This document shows, piece after piece, positions 9,756 through 19,486 of a DNA stretch of 40,938 nt; the stretch's first letter is position 1; each line of letters begins with the position of its first letter. Made by a program: the position numbers and the translations under genes. This DNA is from an uncultured Muribaculaceae bacterium. Its GTDB lineage: Bacteria; Bacteroidota; Bacteroidia; Bacteroidales; Muribaculaceae. The DNA lies in the NCBI GenBank assembly GCA_947179295.1, contig CAMXAZ010000023.1, positions 1 through 40,938 on the forward strand, in the 5' to 3' direction. Under the pieces are notes generated by a model that had not been told where the DNA came from, searched no databases, and saw only the letters and a list, made by a program, of their open reading frames with translations.

Positions 9756-9783
9756 GATATATCGTATTTTTATTGTAATTTTG
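9752..9783 (+). promoter_or_regulatory. Promoter and structured leader of argS
   Basis: TTAG at 9752-9755, a 20-bp spacer and TAATTTTG at 9776-9783 form a Bacteroidota promoter with an imperfect -33. The leader of nearly 90 nt can fold: AGCG/CGCT close a hairpin containing CCGC/GCGG around 9798-9825. No known riboswitch is recognised in it. Confidence 0.6.
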
Positions 9784-9876
9784 TAGATTCAGAGAGCGTT
9801 CCGCCCCGGCGCGGACACAAGCTCGCTGCTTATAAAAAATTATCAATTCAAAACCGACAAAATTATCACAATAAAA

Positions 9877-11664
9877 ATGTCGATCGATAGTATCATAGCT
9901 TTAGCCGTCAGCAACGCGGTCAAAAATCTGTATGGCGTAGAAACTCCCGCCGAAAACATCGTGCCTCAGGCCACCCGAAAAGAATTCGAGGGCAATATCA
10001 CTGTTGTCGTTTTCCCCTGGGTGAAAGCCGCCCGCAAATCGCCTGAAGCGGTAGGCCAGGAAATCGGCGAATGGCTTCAGACCAATGAGCCTGCGGTCGA
10101 GAAGTTCAACGTGGTCAAAGGGTTCCTTAACATAACCGTTGCACCGCAATTCTGGAATTCAGTGCTCGGACACATCGCCGACACCCCTGACTTCGGACTT
10201 ACAGCCGCTGATGAAAACTCCCCGCTTGTAATGGTCGAATACTCATCGCCCAACACAAACAAGCCCCTCCATCTTGGCCACGTCCGCAACAACCTGCTTG
10301 GATTCAGCCTTGCCGAAATACTGAAAGCCTGCGGCAACCGCGTCATCAAGACCAACATCGTCAATGACCGCGGCATCCACATCTGCAAATCCATGCTCGC
10401 ATGGAAAAAATGGGGCGAAGGTGCCACTCCGGAATCCACCGGCAAGAAAGGCGACCATCTTATAGGCGACTTCTATGTGCTCTTTGACAAGCACTACAAA
10501 GCCGAGCTCAAGGACCTTGAAGAAAAAGGCATGAGCAAGGAAGAAGCCGAAGCAGCATCTCCGCTCATGAAAGAAGCCCGCGAAATGCTTGTGAAATGGG
10601 AAAACAAAGATCCTGAAATCCGTTCGCTCTGGGAGATGATGAACTCTTGGGTCTACGCCGGATTCGATGAGACCTACAAGCGCATGGGTGTCAACTTCGA
10701 CAAGATCTACTATGAGAGCGAAACCTACCTCGAAGGCAAGGAAAAAGTTCTCGAAGGCCTCGAAGCTGGCAAAATGTACCGCAAGGAAGACGGCTCGGTC
10801 TGGGCCGACCTTACCGGTGAAGGACTCGACCACAAACTGCTTCTCCGCAGCGACGGCACTTCCGTCTACATGACCCAGGACATCGGCACCGCAAAACTGC
10901 GTTACCGCGACTACCCCATTGACAAAATGATCTACGTCGTAGGCAACGAGCAGAACTACCACTTCCAGGTGCTCTCAATCCTTCTTGACCGCCTCGGTTT
11001 CAAGTGGGGCAAAGACCTCGTTCACTTCTCTTACGGTATGGTCGAACTGCCTGAAGGCAAGATGAAATCACGCGAAGGCACAGTAGTCGATGCCGACGAC
11101 CTTATGGACGACATGGTCTCCACCGCCCGCACCGTTTCATCCGAACTCGGCAAGCTCGACGGCCTCAGCCCCGAAGAGATCGACAGCATTTCGGAAACCG
11201 TCGGTCTCGGAGCGCTGAAATACTTCCTTCTCAAGGTAGACCCGCGCAAGAACATGACCTTCAACCCCAAAGAGTCAATTGACTTCAACGGAAACACAGG
11301 TCCGTTCATACAATACACCTACGCGCGCATCTGCTCCGTGCTCCGCAAAGCCGCTGACGAAGGCATGGCCATCGGCGACTACTCCGCAGTAGTACCCGGC
11401 GAGAAAGAAATAGCACTTATCCAGGCTCTCGCCGACTTCCCCGCCACAGTCCAGGCAGCAGGCCAGACCTACAGCCCCGCACTGATCGCCAACTATGTAT
11501 ATGACCTCGTCAAGAGCTACAACCAGTTCTACCACGACTGCTCCATCCTCAAGGAAACCGACAGCGCCGTGCGCTCGCTGCGTCTTGAGCTCAGCCGCCA
11601 GACCGCCCGTGTCATCAAGACAGGCATGAATCTCCTTGGCATCAACGTCCCTGAACGTATGTAA
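9877..11664 (+). CDS. argS: Arginyl-tRNA synthetase
   Basis: ArgRS is the class I synthetase that charges tRNA-Arg. The 595-residue protein has the N-terminal additional domain (about 1-110) that binds the tRNA D-loop. The HIGH motif appears as HLGH at 132-135 within SSPNTNKPLHLGH. The KMSKS-equivalent is GKMKSREGTVV in the Rossmann core, and a helical anticodon-binding domain follows (GPFIQYTYARICSVL onward). The C-terminus ends in GINVPERM, the conserved ending of the family. It has its own promoter and about 93 nt of leader from the -7 box. The Bax-inhibitor-1 gene follows after 50 nt. Confidence 0.98.
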   Translation: MSIDSIIALAVSNAVKNLYGVETPAENIVPQATRKEFEGNITVVVFPWVKAARKSPEAVGQEIGEWLQTNEPAVEKFNVVKGFLNITVAPQFWNSVLGHIADTPDFGLTAADENSPLVMVEYSSPNTNKPLHLGHVRNNLLGFSLAEILKACGNRVIKTNIVNDRGIHICKSMLAWKKWGEGATPESTGKKGDHLIGDFYVLFDKHYKAELKDLEEKGMSKEEAEAASPLMKEAREMLVKWENKDPEIRSLWEMMNSWVYAGFDETYKRMGVNFDKIYYESETYLEGKEKVLEGLEAGKMYRKEDGSVWADLTGEGLDHKLLLRSDGTSVYMTQDIGTAKLRYRDYPIDKMIYVVGNEQNYHFQVLSILLDRLGFKWGKDLVHFSYGMVELPEGKMKSREGTVVDADDLMDDMVSTARTVSSELGKLDGLSPEEIDSISETVGLGALKYFLLKVDPRKNMTFNPKESIDFNGNTGPFIQYTYARICSVLRKAADEGMAIGDYSAVVPGEKEIALIQALADFPATVQAAGQTYSPALIANYVYDLVKSYNQFYHDCSILKETDSAVRSLRLELSRQTARVIKTGMNLLGINVPERM

Positions 11665-11714
11665 GCCGAATTTGTTCTATAAATAAAACCGATAACTAAA
11701 TTCTATCAACTGAT

Positions 11715-12458
11715 ATGAACTACAACCAGCAGACACCTCCCCCTTACTTCGGCGGAGGCGACAATTACAACAGCTACCACAGCTCACCGCAACAGGCCGT
11801 CCAGACCACTTCTTCAGTAATGAAGCGTGTCTATTTCAAAATGTTCCTCGGACTGCTTGTGACTGCGTTCATCTCCCTTTTCTGCGCAAGCTCATCCGCC
11901 TATCTCAGCTTTATGTCAGGCCACCGCATCTTCTTCTGGGGCCTCCTGCTCGCAGAAGTTGGTATCGTGATATACCTCTCAACCCGTCTGACCCGCATCT
12001 CGTCGGCAACGGCCAACATGCTTTTCTATATCTTCGCCGCGATCAACGGTCTGGCTCTCGCCCCGATCTTCCTGGTCTACACCATGACCTCAATCGCCAA
12101 GACATTCTTCATCTGCGCCGGAACCTTCGGAGCCATGAGCGTCTACGGCTATTTCACCTCCAAAGACCTCACAAGCTGGGGTAATTTCCTGATGTACGCC
12201 CTTATGGGTCTGATCATTGCCTCTCTGGTCAACATTTTCACCCGAAGCACCCAGCTTGACTGGATCATCTCCATCGCAGGCGTCCTGATCTTCATCGGCC
12301 TCACCGCATGGGACACTCAGAAAATCAAGCGCATGGCTCTCACAACACCTCCGGCCTATATCAGCCATCTCGCCACTATCGGCGCACTGAGTCTCTATCT
12401 CGACTTTATCAACCTCTTCCTCTATCTGCTCCGCTTCTTCGGAAGCCAGCGCGACTGA
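11715..12458 (+). CDS. Bax inhibitor-1/YccA family multi-pass membrane protein
   Basis: This 247-residue integral membrane protein belongs to the BI-1/TMBIM family, whose bacterial members are proposed pH-sensitive calcium leak channels or regulators of membrane protein quality control. A Pro/Gln/Asn/Tyr-rich cytosolic N-terminus of about 35 residues precedes seven predicted transmembrane segments starting at MFLGLLVTAFISLFCA. The family signature region reads GLALAPIFLVYTM and the C-terminal LTAWDTQKIKRMA is typical, with the conserved Asp. Spacing of about 50 nt to the genes on both sides makes co-transcription with argS possible but not certain. The YccA-FtsH link known in E. coli is not tested by this context. 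Confidence 0.9.
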   Translation: MNYNQQTPPPYFGGGDNYNSYHSSPQQAVQTTSSVMKRVYFKMFLGLLVTAFISLFCASSSAYLSFMSGHRIFFWGLLLAEVGIVIYLSTRLTRISSATANMLFYIFAAINGLALAPIFLVYTMTSIAKTFFICAGTFGAMSVYGYFTSKDLTSWGNFLMYALMGLIIASLVNIFTRSTQLDWIISIAGVLIFIGLTAWDTQKIKRMALTTPPAYISHLATIGALSLYLDFINLFLYLLRFFGSQRD

Positions 12459-12510
12459 TAGCGTGTAAACAAACTCTTATCACTGGAATCATATACCTTA
12501 ATATATAATA

Positions 12511-13713
12511 ATGGCAAAAGTCGTAATCATCGGAGCCGGCGGTGTCGGAACCGTCGTGGCTCACAAGTGTGCCCAGCACCCCGAAGTTTTCACAGAAATA
12601 GTCATCGCTTCCCGCACCCGCAGCAAGTGTGACGCCATTGTAGAGGCCATCGGAAAGCCTAACATCAGCTCAGACGTTGTCGATGCCGACAGCGTGCCCC
12701 AGCTCGTTGAACTTTTCAACCGCCACAAACCCGAACTCGTCATCAACGTGGCCCTTCCCTATCAGGATCTCACCATCATGGATGCCTGTCTCATCTGCGG
12801 AGTCAACTACCTTGATACCGCAAACTATGAGCCCAAGGACGTGGCCCATTTCGAATACTCATGGCAGTGGGCCTACAAACAGCGCTTCGAAGAAGCCGGC
12901 CTCACCGCAATCCTCGGCTGCGGATTCGATCCGGGCGTGTCCGGCGTATTCACAGCCTACGCCGCAAAACACTACTTCTCTGACATGCAGTATCTCGACA
13001 TTGTCGACTGCAACGGCGGTGATCACGGCAAAGCTTTCGCCACAAACTTCAACCCCGAAATCAACATCCGCGAGATCACTCAGAACGGCCGCTACTACCA
13101 GGACGGCAAATGGGTGACCACCGGCCCGCTTGAAATCCACAAGACACTCACCTATCCCAACATCGGTGAGCGCGAAAGCTACCTTCTCTACCACGAAGAG
13201 CTCGAATCGCTCGTCAAGAACTACCCCTCCATCAAGCGTGCGCGCTTCTGGATGACATTCGGCCAGGAGTATCTCACTCATCTCCGCGTGATCCAGAACA
13301 TCGGCATGGCCCGCATCGATGAAGTTGACTACAACGGTCAGAAAATCGTGCCCCTGCAGTTCCTCAAAGCCGTCCTCCCCAACCCGCAGGACCTCGGTGA
13401 AAACTACCACGGCGAAACTTCGATCGGCTGCCGCATCGAAGGTCTCGACAAAGAAGGAAAGCATCTCACCTATTACATCTGGAACAACTGCTCTCACGAA
13501 GCCGCTTACAAGGAAACCGGAATGCAGGCTGTAAGCTACACAACCGGTGTTCCCGCAATGGTAGGCGCTATGATGTTCCTCACTGGAAAATGGGTAAAAC
13601 CGGGTGTCAACAACGTTGAAGAGTTCGATCCCGATCCATTCCTCGCCGAACTTGCCAAAGACGGCCTTCCCTGGAACGAGGAGTTCAACCTCAATCTCGA
13701 AGTAAACGAATAA
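12511..13713 (+). CDS. Carboxynorspermidine dehydrogenase (saccharopine dehydrogenase family)
   Basis: This 400-residue enzyme is of the saccharopine dehydrogenase fold. The closest described function is carboxy(nor)spermidine dehydrogenase, which condenses aspartate semialdehyde with a diamine using NADPH in the alternative polyamine route of Bacteroidota. The Rossmann motif VIIGAGGVGTVVAHK lies at residues 5-19, and LGCGFDPGVSGVFTAYA near 135-150 is characteristic of this subgroup. Its decarboxylase partner (NspC) is not in the window. It follows the BI-1 gene by 52 nt and ends before a hairpin terminator. Confidence in the family is high. The precise substrate is inferred from family distribution. 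Confidence 0.87.
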   Translation: MAKVVIIGAGGVGTVVAHKCAQHPEVFTEIVIASRTRSKCDAIVEAIGKPNISSDVVDADSVPQLVELFNRHKPELVINVALPYQDLTIMDACLICGVNYLDTANYEPKDVAHFEYSWQWAYKQRFEEAGLTAILGCGFDPGVSGVFTAYAAKHYFSDMQYLDIVDCNGGDHGKAFATNFNPEINIREITQNGRYYQDGKWVTTGPLEIHKTLTYPNIGERESYLLYHEELESLVKNYPSIKRARFWMTFGQEYLTHLRVIQNIGMARIDEVDYNGQKIVPLQFLKAVLPNPQDLGENYHGETSIGCRIEGLDKEGKHLTYYIWNNCSHEAAYKETGMQAVSYTTGVPAMVGAMMFLTGKWVKPGVNNVEEFDPDPFLAELAKDGLPWNEEFNLNLEVNE

Positions 13714-13747
13714 TCAGGGCCTTCAAGGCCTGAACCGACATTATAAT

Positions 13748-13797
13748 CCCCGGACACCGGCGAAAACCAACGTTTATCCCCTTGTCCGGGGTTTATA
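13748..13797 (+). terminator. Hairpin terminator after carboxynorspermidine dehydrogenase
   Basis: CCCCGGACA (13748-13756) pairs perfectly with TGTCCGGGG (13783-13791) across a 26-nt loop, followed by TTTATAAT. The loop is long but the GC stem and T-rich tail fit termination of the upstream gene. Confidence 0.65.
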
Positions 13798-13874
13798 ATT
13801 TCCCAATCCTCCCCGCAGTGCCGTCATGAGATGACACAACCGCCACTTCATCACTACCGAAAATCCACTCTGCA

Positions 13875-16373
13875 ATGTTCAAACAGCTGCTGATAGCAGG
13901 CACCATCTTAGCCGCTCCGTCAATTCATGCCCGCCCCAATGACGGATATACCCTCGACCCGGCTACACAGACAGTCACCGCAGACCGACACACCTACCGT
14001 TTAGGGCCCGGCATATTTCTGCTGACATCTGAAACCGAAGCCACTCAATCACCCTACATTTTTAGCGATGCCCTCAAAGCCCTTGAGGCCATCAGCAAAA
14101 ACACATCAGGCAACGCAACACTGCTTGTGACGCCGGGAGTCTACTGGCTTGATGACCCCGATGATCCGGCCGTCAGGCGCAATCCGGAAAATTCCGGCGC
14201 CATTCCATATGCCGCAGAAATCAGTTGTGACACACTTTCACTCATAGGACTCACGGAAGACCCGGCCGATATTGTCTTCGCTGTCAACCGCGGCCAGACC
14301 CAGGGCGCTCTCGGCAACTACACCATGCTCCACTTCAAAGGCCACAGCCTGACAGCCGAAAACATGACTTTCGGCAACTACTGCAACGTCGATCTCATCT
14401 ACCCGCGTAATCCTTCGCTTAACCGACCGAAACGCCGCGATGCCATCGTGCAGGCTCAGGTGGGAATATGCGAGAACACCGACCGTCTCTTTGCGCGCAA
14501 CTGCCGCTTCATCAGCCGTCTCAACCTATGCCCGCTATCCGGTGCACGGCGCTCGCTCTACAAAGACTGCTACTTCGAGTGCACCGATGATGCCCTTTCA
14601 GGCTCTGCGGTCTACCTTGACTGTCGTTTCACATTTTTCAGCGGCAAACCGTTCTACTCCACCGCCTCCACAGGAGCCATATTTCTCAACTGCGACATCC
14701 ACACCAAAGTCCGTGGCACACAATATCTCACAAAAGTACCCGGCATGGTATCAATGATCGACACCCGCTGGACTTCCGACTCCCCTGTAGACATTCAGTG
14801 GACACGTGACAGCTCTCCTGTCCGCTGCTATCAGAGCGGCATCACACTCAACGGCACAGCAATCACAATTGACGCCCGACGTCCCGAACTCAGCGCCGAC
14901 ATCAGTAACACACCGCTCCTACGCGCCTACAAAATCTCATCAGGCGGAAAAACCGTCTACAACATCCTGAACCTGCTCGGAAGCACCGACGGCTGGGACC
15001 CTCTCGGCCAGTCAGAATCTATAGCGGATCTTGAAAAAGCACTGTCAGCCACCCTCACGGGTTTACCCGTGGCTTTAAAAATCGAGAAACCGGCCAAAAA
15101 GCTTTCGGCTCAAGGTGACAGCATGATTCTCAAGCCATCATTGCGTCTGTGGGGCGACTATCCGGCCCCGGCATCGCCATCCGGTCTGACCTGGAATGCA
15201 CCGACAACAGTGCGTCTCTCCGCATCAGGTGCCACGACCGCAGTTGTCAGCGCCAACAGCTTCCCGCGCGAGATGATCTGTGAAATTTCTGCGGTCTCTC
15301 CATACGGCCTGACAGGCGCGACATCCGTGACTGTCGGCGCATGGCTCAAAACTGCCCCGCAGTTCACTTCAACTCCGCTTATCACCGCTGACAAGAATAC
15401 TCTGAGACTCGACTACAGCCTCTCAGGCGACAGTCGTGACGACAGCCGTATCATCTGGTATCGGTCAACACGTCCCGACCATTCCGACAGTGTGGCCGTT
15501 CGTCACGGACGCGGTCTAAGCGCCCGTACCTACCCGCTGACATGTGCAGACCGAGGCTTCTACATCTCAGCCTCAGTGATGCCGAAAAACGCCGACTCTG
15601 AAGAAGGCATCTGTCAGGTCGCCTCAATGTCAGCACCGGTCAACACCATTATGCTCCGGTCACTGCAGAAAAACGAAAAATCAATCGTCACCTCCTTCGC
15701 CGAAGTCCCCATACGCAAAGGCACTCCGGGCCGTCAGGGCTTCTGGCACTTCGACACGTTCAAACCATCGGACACAGCCCTCCACGACTGGACCCCTGAC
15801 GGATCAGCAGGCTGGTATTACGGCCACGGCACAGATGCAGCAACCGGAATCGGACTCGTGCAGTCAACCAAAGGTGCCCGCTTGTTCTACACCCCGGTGC
15901 GTGAAAAATGCCGTAACATGCGGGTCAGCCTCATCGCCGAGCCCTGCAAAGGTCCCGGCCAGGGATTCGGCAGCGCCACCGGGCAATACATGGACATCTG
16001 CCTCAAATTCGACCCTCTCACTCTGACCGGCTACGCTCTGCGCATCGAGCGTACGCCTGACTTTGACAAGGCCGTGACTTTCACTCTCGTGCGATATGCC
16101 AACGGCACCGTCAGCCCGATAAGCGAAGCCGTAGCCACTAACTGCTACCGCAATCCGTGCACAATCGTAGTCGAACTGCGCGGAGACCGGCTTACAGCAC
16201 TGGCCCGCACAGGGGCGCCGGCCGCAGAAACAGCAGATCCGACCATAAAACCGGATGTAAGCCTTTCAGCCACCGTGTCTCCGACCGACGGCACATCGCT
16301 TGCAATCCAGCACACAGGCTCGGCAGGAGCATCGGCAACCCTGCTGCGCGACCTTGAAGTAAACTGGGACTGA
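13875..16373 (+). CDS. Secreted pectinesterase-like beta-helix protein with Ig-like and concanavalin-like C-terminal regions
   Basis: This 832-residue exported protein has a signal peptide at 1-19 (ends SIHA). Residues of about 60-310 form a right-handed beta-helix resembling carbohydrate esterase family 8: LLVTPGVYWL, ENMTFGNYCN, IVQAQVGICENTDRLFARN, YKDCYFEC and AVYLDCRF line up in order with pectin methylesterase strands. The catalytic motifs are altered: where the family has QDTL and DFIFG, this protein has NLCPLSG and DDALSG. About 400-600 look like Ig-like repeats, and 615-832 like a jelly-roll (GFWHFDTF, then GQYMDICLKFD). It could act on another uronate polymer or only bind glycan. 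No SusC/SusD pair is adjacent, so it is not in an obvious polysaccharide utilisation locus. It is flanked by terminators on both sides. Confidence 0.75.
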   Translation: MFKQLLIAGTILAAPSIHARPNDGYTLDPATQTVTADRHTYRLGPGIFLLTSETEATQSPYIFSDALKALEAISKNTSGNATLLVTPGVYWLDDPDDPAVRRNPENSGAIPYAAEISCDTLSLIGLTEDPADIVFAVNRGQTQGALGNYTMLHFKGHSLTAENMTFGNYCNVDLIYPRNPSLNRPKRRDAIVQAQVGICENTDRLFARNCRFISRLNLCPLSGARRSLYKDCYFECTDDALSGSAVYLDCRFTFFSGKPFYSTASTGAIFLNCDIHTKVRGTQYLTKVPGMVSMIDTRWTSDSPVDIQWTRDSSPVRCYQSGITLNGTAITIDARRPELSADISNTPLLRAYKISSGGKTVYNILNLLGSTDGWDPLGQSESIADLEKALSATLTGLPVALKIEKPAKKLSAQGDSMILKPSLRLWGDYPAPASPSGLTWNAPTTVRLSASGATTAVVSANSFPREMICEISAVSPYGLTGATSVTVGAWLKTAPQFTSTPLITADKNTLRLDYSLSGDSRDDSRIIWYRSTRPDHSDSVAVRHGRGLSARTYPLTCADRGFYISASVMPKNADSEEGICQVASMSAPVNTIMLRSLQKNEKSIVTSFAEVPIRKGTPGRQGFWHFDTFKPSDTALHDWTPDGSAGWYYGHGTDAATGIGLVQSTKGARLFYTPVREKCRNMRVSLIAEPCKGPGQGFGSATGQYMDICLKFDPLTLTGYALRIERTPDFDKAVTFTLVRYANGTVSPISEAVATNCYRNPCTIVVELRGDRLTALARTGAPAAETADPTIKPDVSLSATVSPTDGTSLAIQHTGSAGASATLLRDLEVNWD

Positions 16374-16398
16374 CAGAAAATCTCAGCTATGGCCACAT

Positions 16399-16463
16399 TT
16401 CACTTGGGAACGCCACGATGAATTTGCAAAATTTATTATCGCGGCGTTCCCAAGTGAATTTTT
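16399..16463 (+). terminator. Long 16-bp perfect hairpin with T-tract before uvrA
   Basis: TTCACTTGGGAACGCC (16399-16414) and GGCGTTCCCAAGTGAA (16443-16458) are perfect inverted arms followed by five Ts. The 28-nt interior can pair further (CGAT/ATCG and AATTT/AAATT), giving a nearly continuous hairpin of about 60 nt. It most likely terminates the upstream gene, though its length is above what termination needs. Confidence 0.75.
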
Positions 16464-16506
16464 GTTAGAATCAGTCTCCGCAATCGGAAGTTAAGGAAAA
16501 ATTTGG

Positions 16507-16514
16507 TACCTTTG
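16507..16514 (+). promoter_or_regulatory. -7 box of uvrA that decides its start codon
   Basis: TACCTTTG matches TAnnTTTG. Transcription would begin about 6-8 nt downstream, past the first in-frame ATG at 16516. The real start is therefore more likely ATG 16543. The -33 region is not obvious. Confidence 0.65.
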
Positions 16515-16542
16515 TATGTTACATTCGAACGAATCTGAAAAA

Positions 16543-19416
16543 ATGCAGAACGAACAAAATATAAAAGTATTAGGCGCCAAAGTCAACAACCTCAAGGACG
16601 TTGACGTAGAGATTCCCCGCGGAAAGCTCGTTGTGATTACGGGTGTTTCGGGTTCCGGAAAATCATCTCTCGCCTTTGACACCTTATATGCGGAAGGCCA
16701 GCGGCGCTACGTGGAGAGCCTCAGCAGCTACGCCCGTCAGTTCATGGGCAAAATGCCGAAGCCGGAATGCAAAGCGATACTCGGACTCCCGCCGGCCATC
16801 GCCATCGAGCAGAAGGTCAACACCCGCAACCCGCGAAGCACTGTCGGGACATCAACCGAGATCTATGACTACATGAGGCTCCTCTTCGGGCGTGTGGGCC
16901 ACACCTTCTCCCCCATCAGCGGTGAAGAAGTCCGGAAGCACACCATTGACGATGTGGTCAGATTCGCCATGACCTATCCCGAAGGCTCTCGCATGGCCAT
17001 AACAGCACCGGTGACTCTGCCTGAAGGACGCAAATTCGCCTCGCAGCTTGATGTCTATCTCAAAGCCGGCTACTCGCGTCTGATGCGTGACGGCGAATTC
17101 ATTGATATTGACGAACTGCTGGCTGAAGTCCGCGCCGCCGGAGATGGCGCAGACTACAATCCGGCCGACTATCAGTTGCTCGTAGACCGTCTTGCGGTCT
17201 CCTCGGAGGCTGACGAGCAGAGCCGCCTGCGCGATTCTGTGGAAAGCGCGTTTTTCGAAGGACGCGACCGACTGAAATTGCAGATCTGGACAGACGACGG
17301 AATCGTGGCCAAGGATTTTTCCCGCGTATTCGAGGCCGACGGCATGACGTTTGAAGTCCCCACTGACATGATGTTCAACTTCAACAACCCCGTCGGTGCC
17401 TGCCCCACATGCGAAGGCTTCGGCAAGGTTCTGGGAATCGATGAACGTCTTGTCATCCCCAACAACACACTCTCCATCTATAACAATGCCGTGGCCTGCT
17501 GGCGTGGCGACAAGATGAGCGAATGGAAGAAAGTGTTCATCAGCGATTCCGCCCAGTTCGGATTCCCCATCCATAAACCCTACCTCGATCTTTCACAGGA
17601 AGAGAAGGATCTGCTGTGGCACGGTCCCACTGCCCGGCAGCTTTCACAGCCGGGCATAAAACTCACTTATGGTGACTTCCCCTCCATAGACCGCTTCTTC
17701 AAGATGGTCGACGAGAATCTCTACAAGATACAATACCGTGTCATGAAAGCCCGCTATCAGGGCAAGACCGTATGCCCAACCTGCCACGGCTCCCGCCTGA
17801 AAAAGACCGCCTCATATGTCAAGGTCGGAGGAGCCACTATCGGGGAACTCGTCTCTATGCCGGTGAGCCGCCTGATTGAATTTTTCAGGAATCTTCAGCT
17901 CGATGCCACTGACGCAGCCATAGCCGGACGTCTTCTCAAGGAGATCAACAACCGCATCTCCTACTTGGAAGAAGTCGGACTCGGTTACCTGACGCTCGAC
18001 CGACTGTCATCAACCCTCTCCGGCGGCGAAAGCCAGCGCATCAATCTCGCCACCTCGCTCGGCAGCAGCCTTGTGGGCTCGCTCTATATCCTTGATGAAC
18101 CGTCAATCGGACTTCATTCACGCGACACCGAACGCCTGATCACCGTACTGAAAAAGCTACGCGATCTCGGCAATACGGTTGTGGTCGTGGAACATGACGA
18201 GGAAATCATGCGCGCCGCCGATTATCTCATTGATGTAGGCCCGGATGCCGGACGCCTCGGAGGCACGATCATCTATCAGGGCGATCCGGCCGAACTTGTG
18301 CCGTCACAAGCCAAAGAGGAAACTCCACTGAGCTATACCGCCCGCTATCTGACAGGCGCGCTGTCAATCCCCGTGCCGAAACAGAGACGCAAGTGGCGTG
18401 ATTCGATTGAAGTCATCGGCGCCAAAGAGCACAATCTGAAAGACATTGACGTAAAATTTCCTCTCGGAGTCATGACTGTGGTCACCGGAGTCAGCGGCTC
18501 CGGCAAATCCACTCTTGTCCGCGACATTCTTTTCCGGGCGCTCAACCGTCACCTTGGAAACACCGGAGATGCCCCCGGAACATTCCGCAAACTGCAGGGC
18601 GATCTCTCACGCATCAAAAACGTAGAGTTTGTCGACCAGAATCCTATCGGCAAGTCATCCCGCTCAAATCCGGCTACCTACCTCAAAGCATTTGACGAAA
18701 TCCGCAAACTTTTCGCTTCCACCCAGGGAGCGAAACAGATGGGCTACTCTGCTTCAGACTTTTCATTCAACTCTGACGGAGGCCGCTGCGAGGAGTGCAA
18801 GGGCGATGGATATATCACCATCGAAATGCAGTTCATGGCCGATATCACCATTCCCTGCGAATCGTGTCACGGCAAGCGCTACCAGAAAGAAATTCTCGAA
18901 ATTGAATATCGCGGCAAGAACATTTATGATGTCCTTGAAATGACTATCAACCAGGCGATAGAGTTCTTCGGAGAAGAAGCCGGAACGCAGGAAAAACGCA
19001 TAATCAAGCGTCTCAAGCCTCTCCAGGATGTTGGCCTCGGATATATCAAGATCGGTCAGAATTCCTCGTCACTCTCTGGCGGCGAGAACCAGAGAGTAAA
19101 ACTGGCCTCTTTTTTCGCCGAGGAAAAGCCGGAGCCTACCATGTACATATTCGACGAACCGACAACCGGACTTCACTTCCATGACATAGCCACTCTCATG
19201 AAATCCTTTGACCGTCTTATAGCGATGGGCCACACGATTCTGATTATCGAACACAATATGGATGTCATCAAGTGTGCCGACCATGTCATTGACATAGGCC
19301 CTGAAGGAGGCGATGCCGGAGGCAACCTTGTAGCAGCCGGTACTCCCGAACAGATCGCCGCAAACCCGGATTCATACACCGGACATTTTCTGAAAGAGAA
19401 ACTGCAGGGAGTCTGA
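16543..19416 (+). CDS. uvrA: Excinuclease ABC subunit A
   Basis: UvrA is the dimeric ABC-type ATPase that finds bulky DNA lesions and loads UvrB in nucleotide excision repair. The product of 957 residues has two nucleotide-binding sites. Both Walker A sites read GVSGSGKS. The signature motifs are [12 protein letters not shown] and [12 protein letters not shown], with Walker B-type [11 protein letters not shown] and [11 protein letters not shown]. Zinc-binding Cys pairs are [24 protein letters not shown] and CESCHGKR. I start at 16543 because the earlier ATG at 16516 falls just after the -7 box, where it would not be transcribed. Length is normal. The DUF2027/Smr gene follows after 70 nt. Confidence 0.97.
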   Translation: MQNEQNIKVLGAKVNNLKDVDVEIPRGKLVVITGVSGSGKSSLAFDTLYAEGQRRYVESLSSYARQFMGKMPKPECKAILGLPPAIAIEQKVNTRNPRSTVGTSTEIYDYMRLLFGRVGHTFSPISGEEVRKHTIDDVVRFAMTYPEGSRMAITAPVTLPEGRKFASQLDVYLKAGYSRLMRDGEFIDIDELLAEVRAAGDGADYNPADYQLLVDRLAVSSEADEQSRLRDSVESAFFEGRDRLKLQIWTDDGIVAKDFSRVFEADGMTFEVPTDMMFNFNNPVGACPTCEGFGKVLGIDERLVIPNNTLSIYNNAVACWRGDKMSEWKKVFISDSAQFGFPIHKPYLDLSQEEKDLLWHGPTARQLSQPGIKLTYGDFPSIDRFFKMVDENLYKIQYRVMKARYQGKTVCPTCHGSRLKKTASYVKVGGATIGELVSMPVSRLIEFFRNLQLDATDAAIAGRLLKEINNRISYLEEVGLGYLTLDRLSSTLSGGESQRINLATSLGSSLVGSLYILDEPSIGLHSRDTERLITVLKKLRDLGNTVVVVEHDEEIMRAADYLIDVGPDAGRLGGTIIYQGDPAELVPSQAKEETPLSYTARYLTGALSIPVPKQRRKWRDSIEVIGAKEHNLKDIDVKFPLGVMTVVTGVSGSGKSTLVRDILFRALNRHLGNTGDAPGTFRKLQGDLSRIKNVEFVDQNPIGKSSRSNPATYLKAFDEIRKLFASTQGAKQMGYSASDFSFNSDGGRCEECKGDGYITIEMQFMADITIPCESCHGKRYQKEILEIEYRGKNIYDVLEMTINQAIEFFGEEAGTQEKRIIKRLKPLQDVGLGYIKIGQNSSSLSGGENQRVKLASFFAEEKPEPTMYIFDEPTTGLHFHDIATLMKSFDRLIAMGHTILIIEHNMDVIKCADHVIDIGPEGGDAGGNLVAAGTPEQIAANPDSYTGHFLKEKLQGV

Positions 19417-19486
19417 ATGCAGACATCTCAGCCTTGTGTATCTCTGAAATATTATAATCATCAACTCTTCAACAGACAGCAATATT

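Noticed and set aside
10243-10962. 239-codon - strand open frame opposite argS
   Set aside because: It is a shadow of the conserved argS reading frame, with no start signals or recognisable domain.
12859-13497. 212-codon - strand open frame opposite carboxynorspermidine dehydrogenase
   Set aside because: It is antisense to a well-supported enzyme gene, and its Val/Asp/Glu-rich composition reflects the opposite strand.
13714-13740. Palindromic GGCCTT/AAGGCC right after the dehydrogenase stop
   Set aside because: The loop would be a single base and there is no T-tract, so it is unlikely to fold as a functional hairpin.
16516-16542. Earlier in-frame ATG for uvrA
   Set aside because: It immediately follows the -7 box, so it would lie at or before the transcription start. 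The ATG at 16543 gives a normal UvrA N-terminus.
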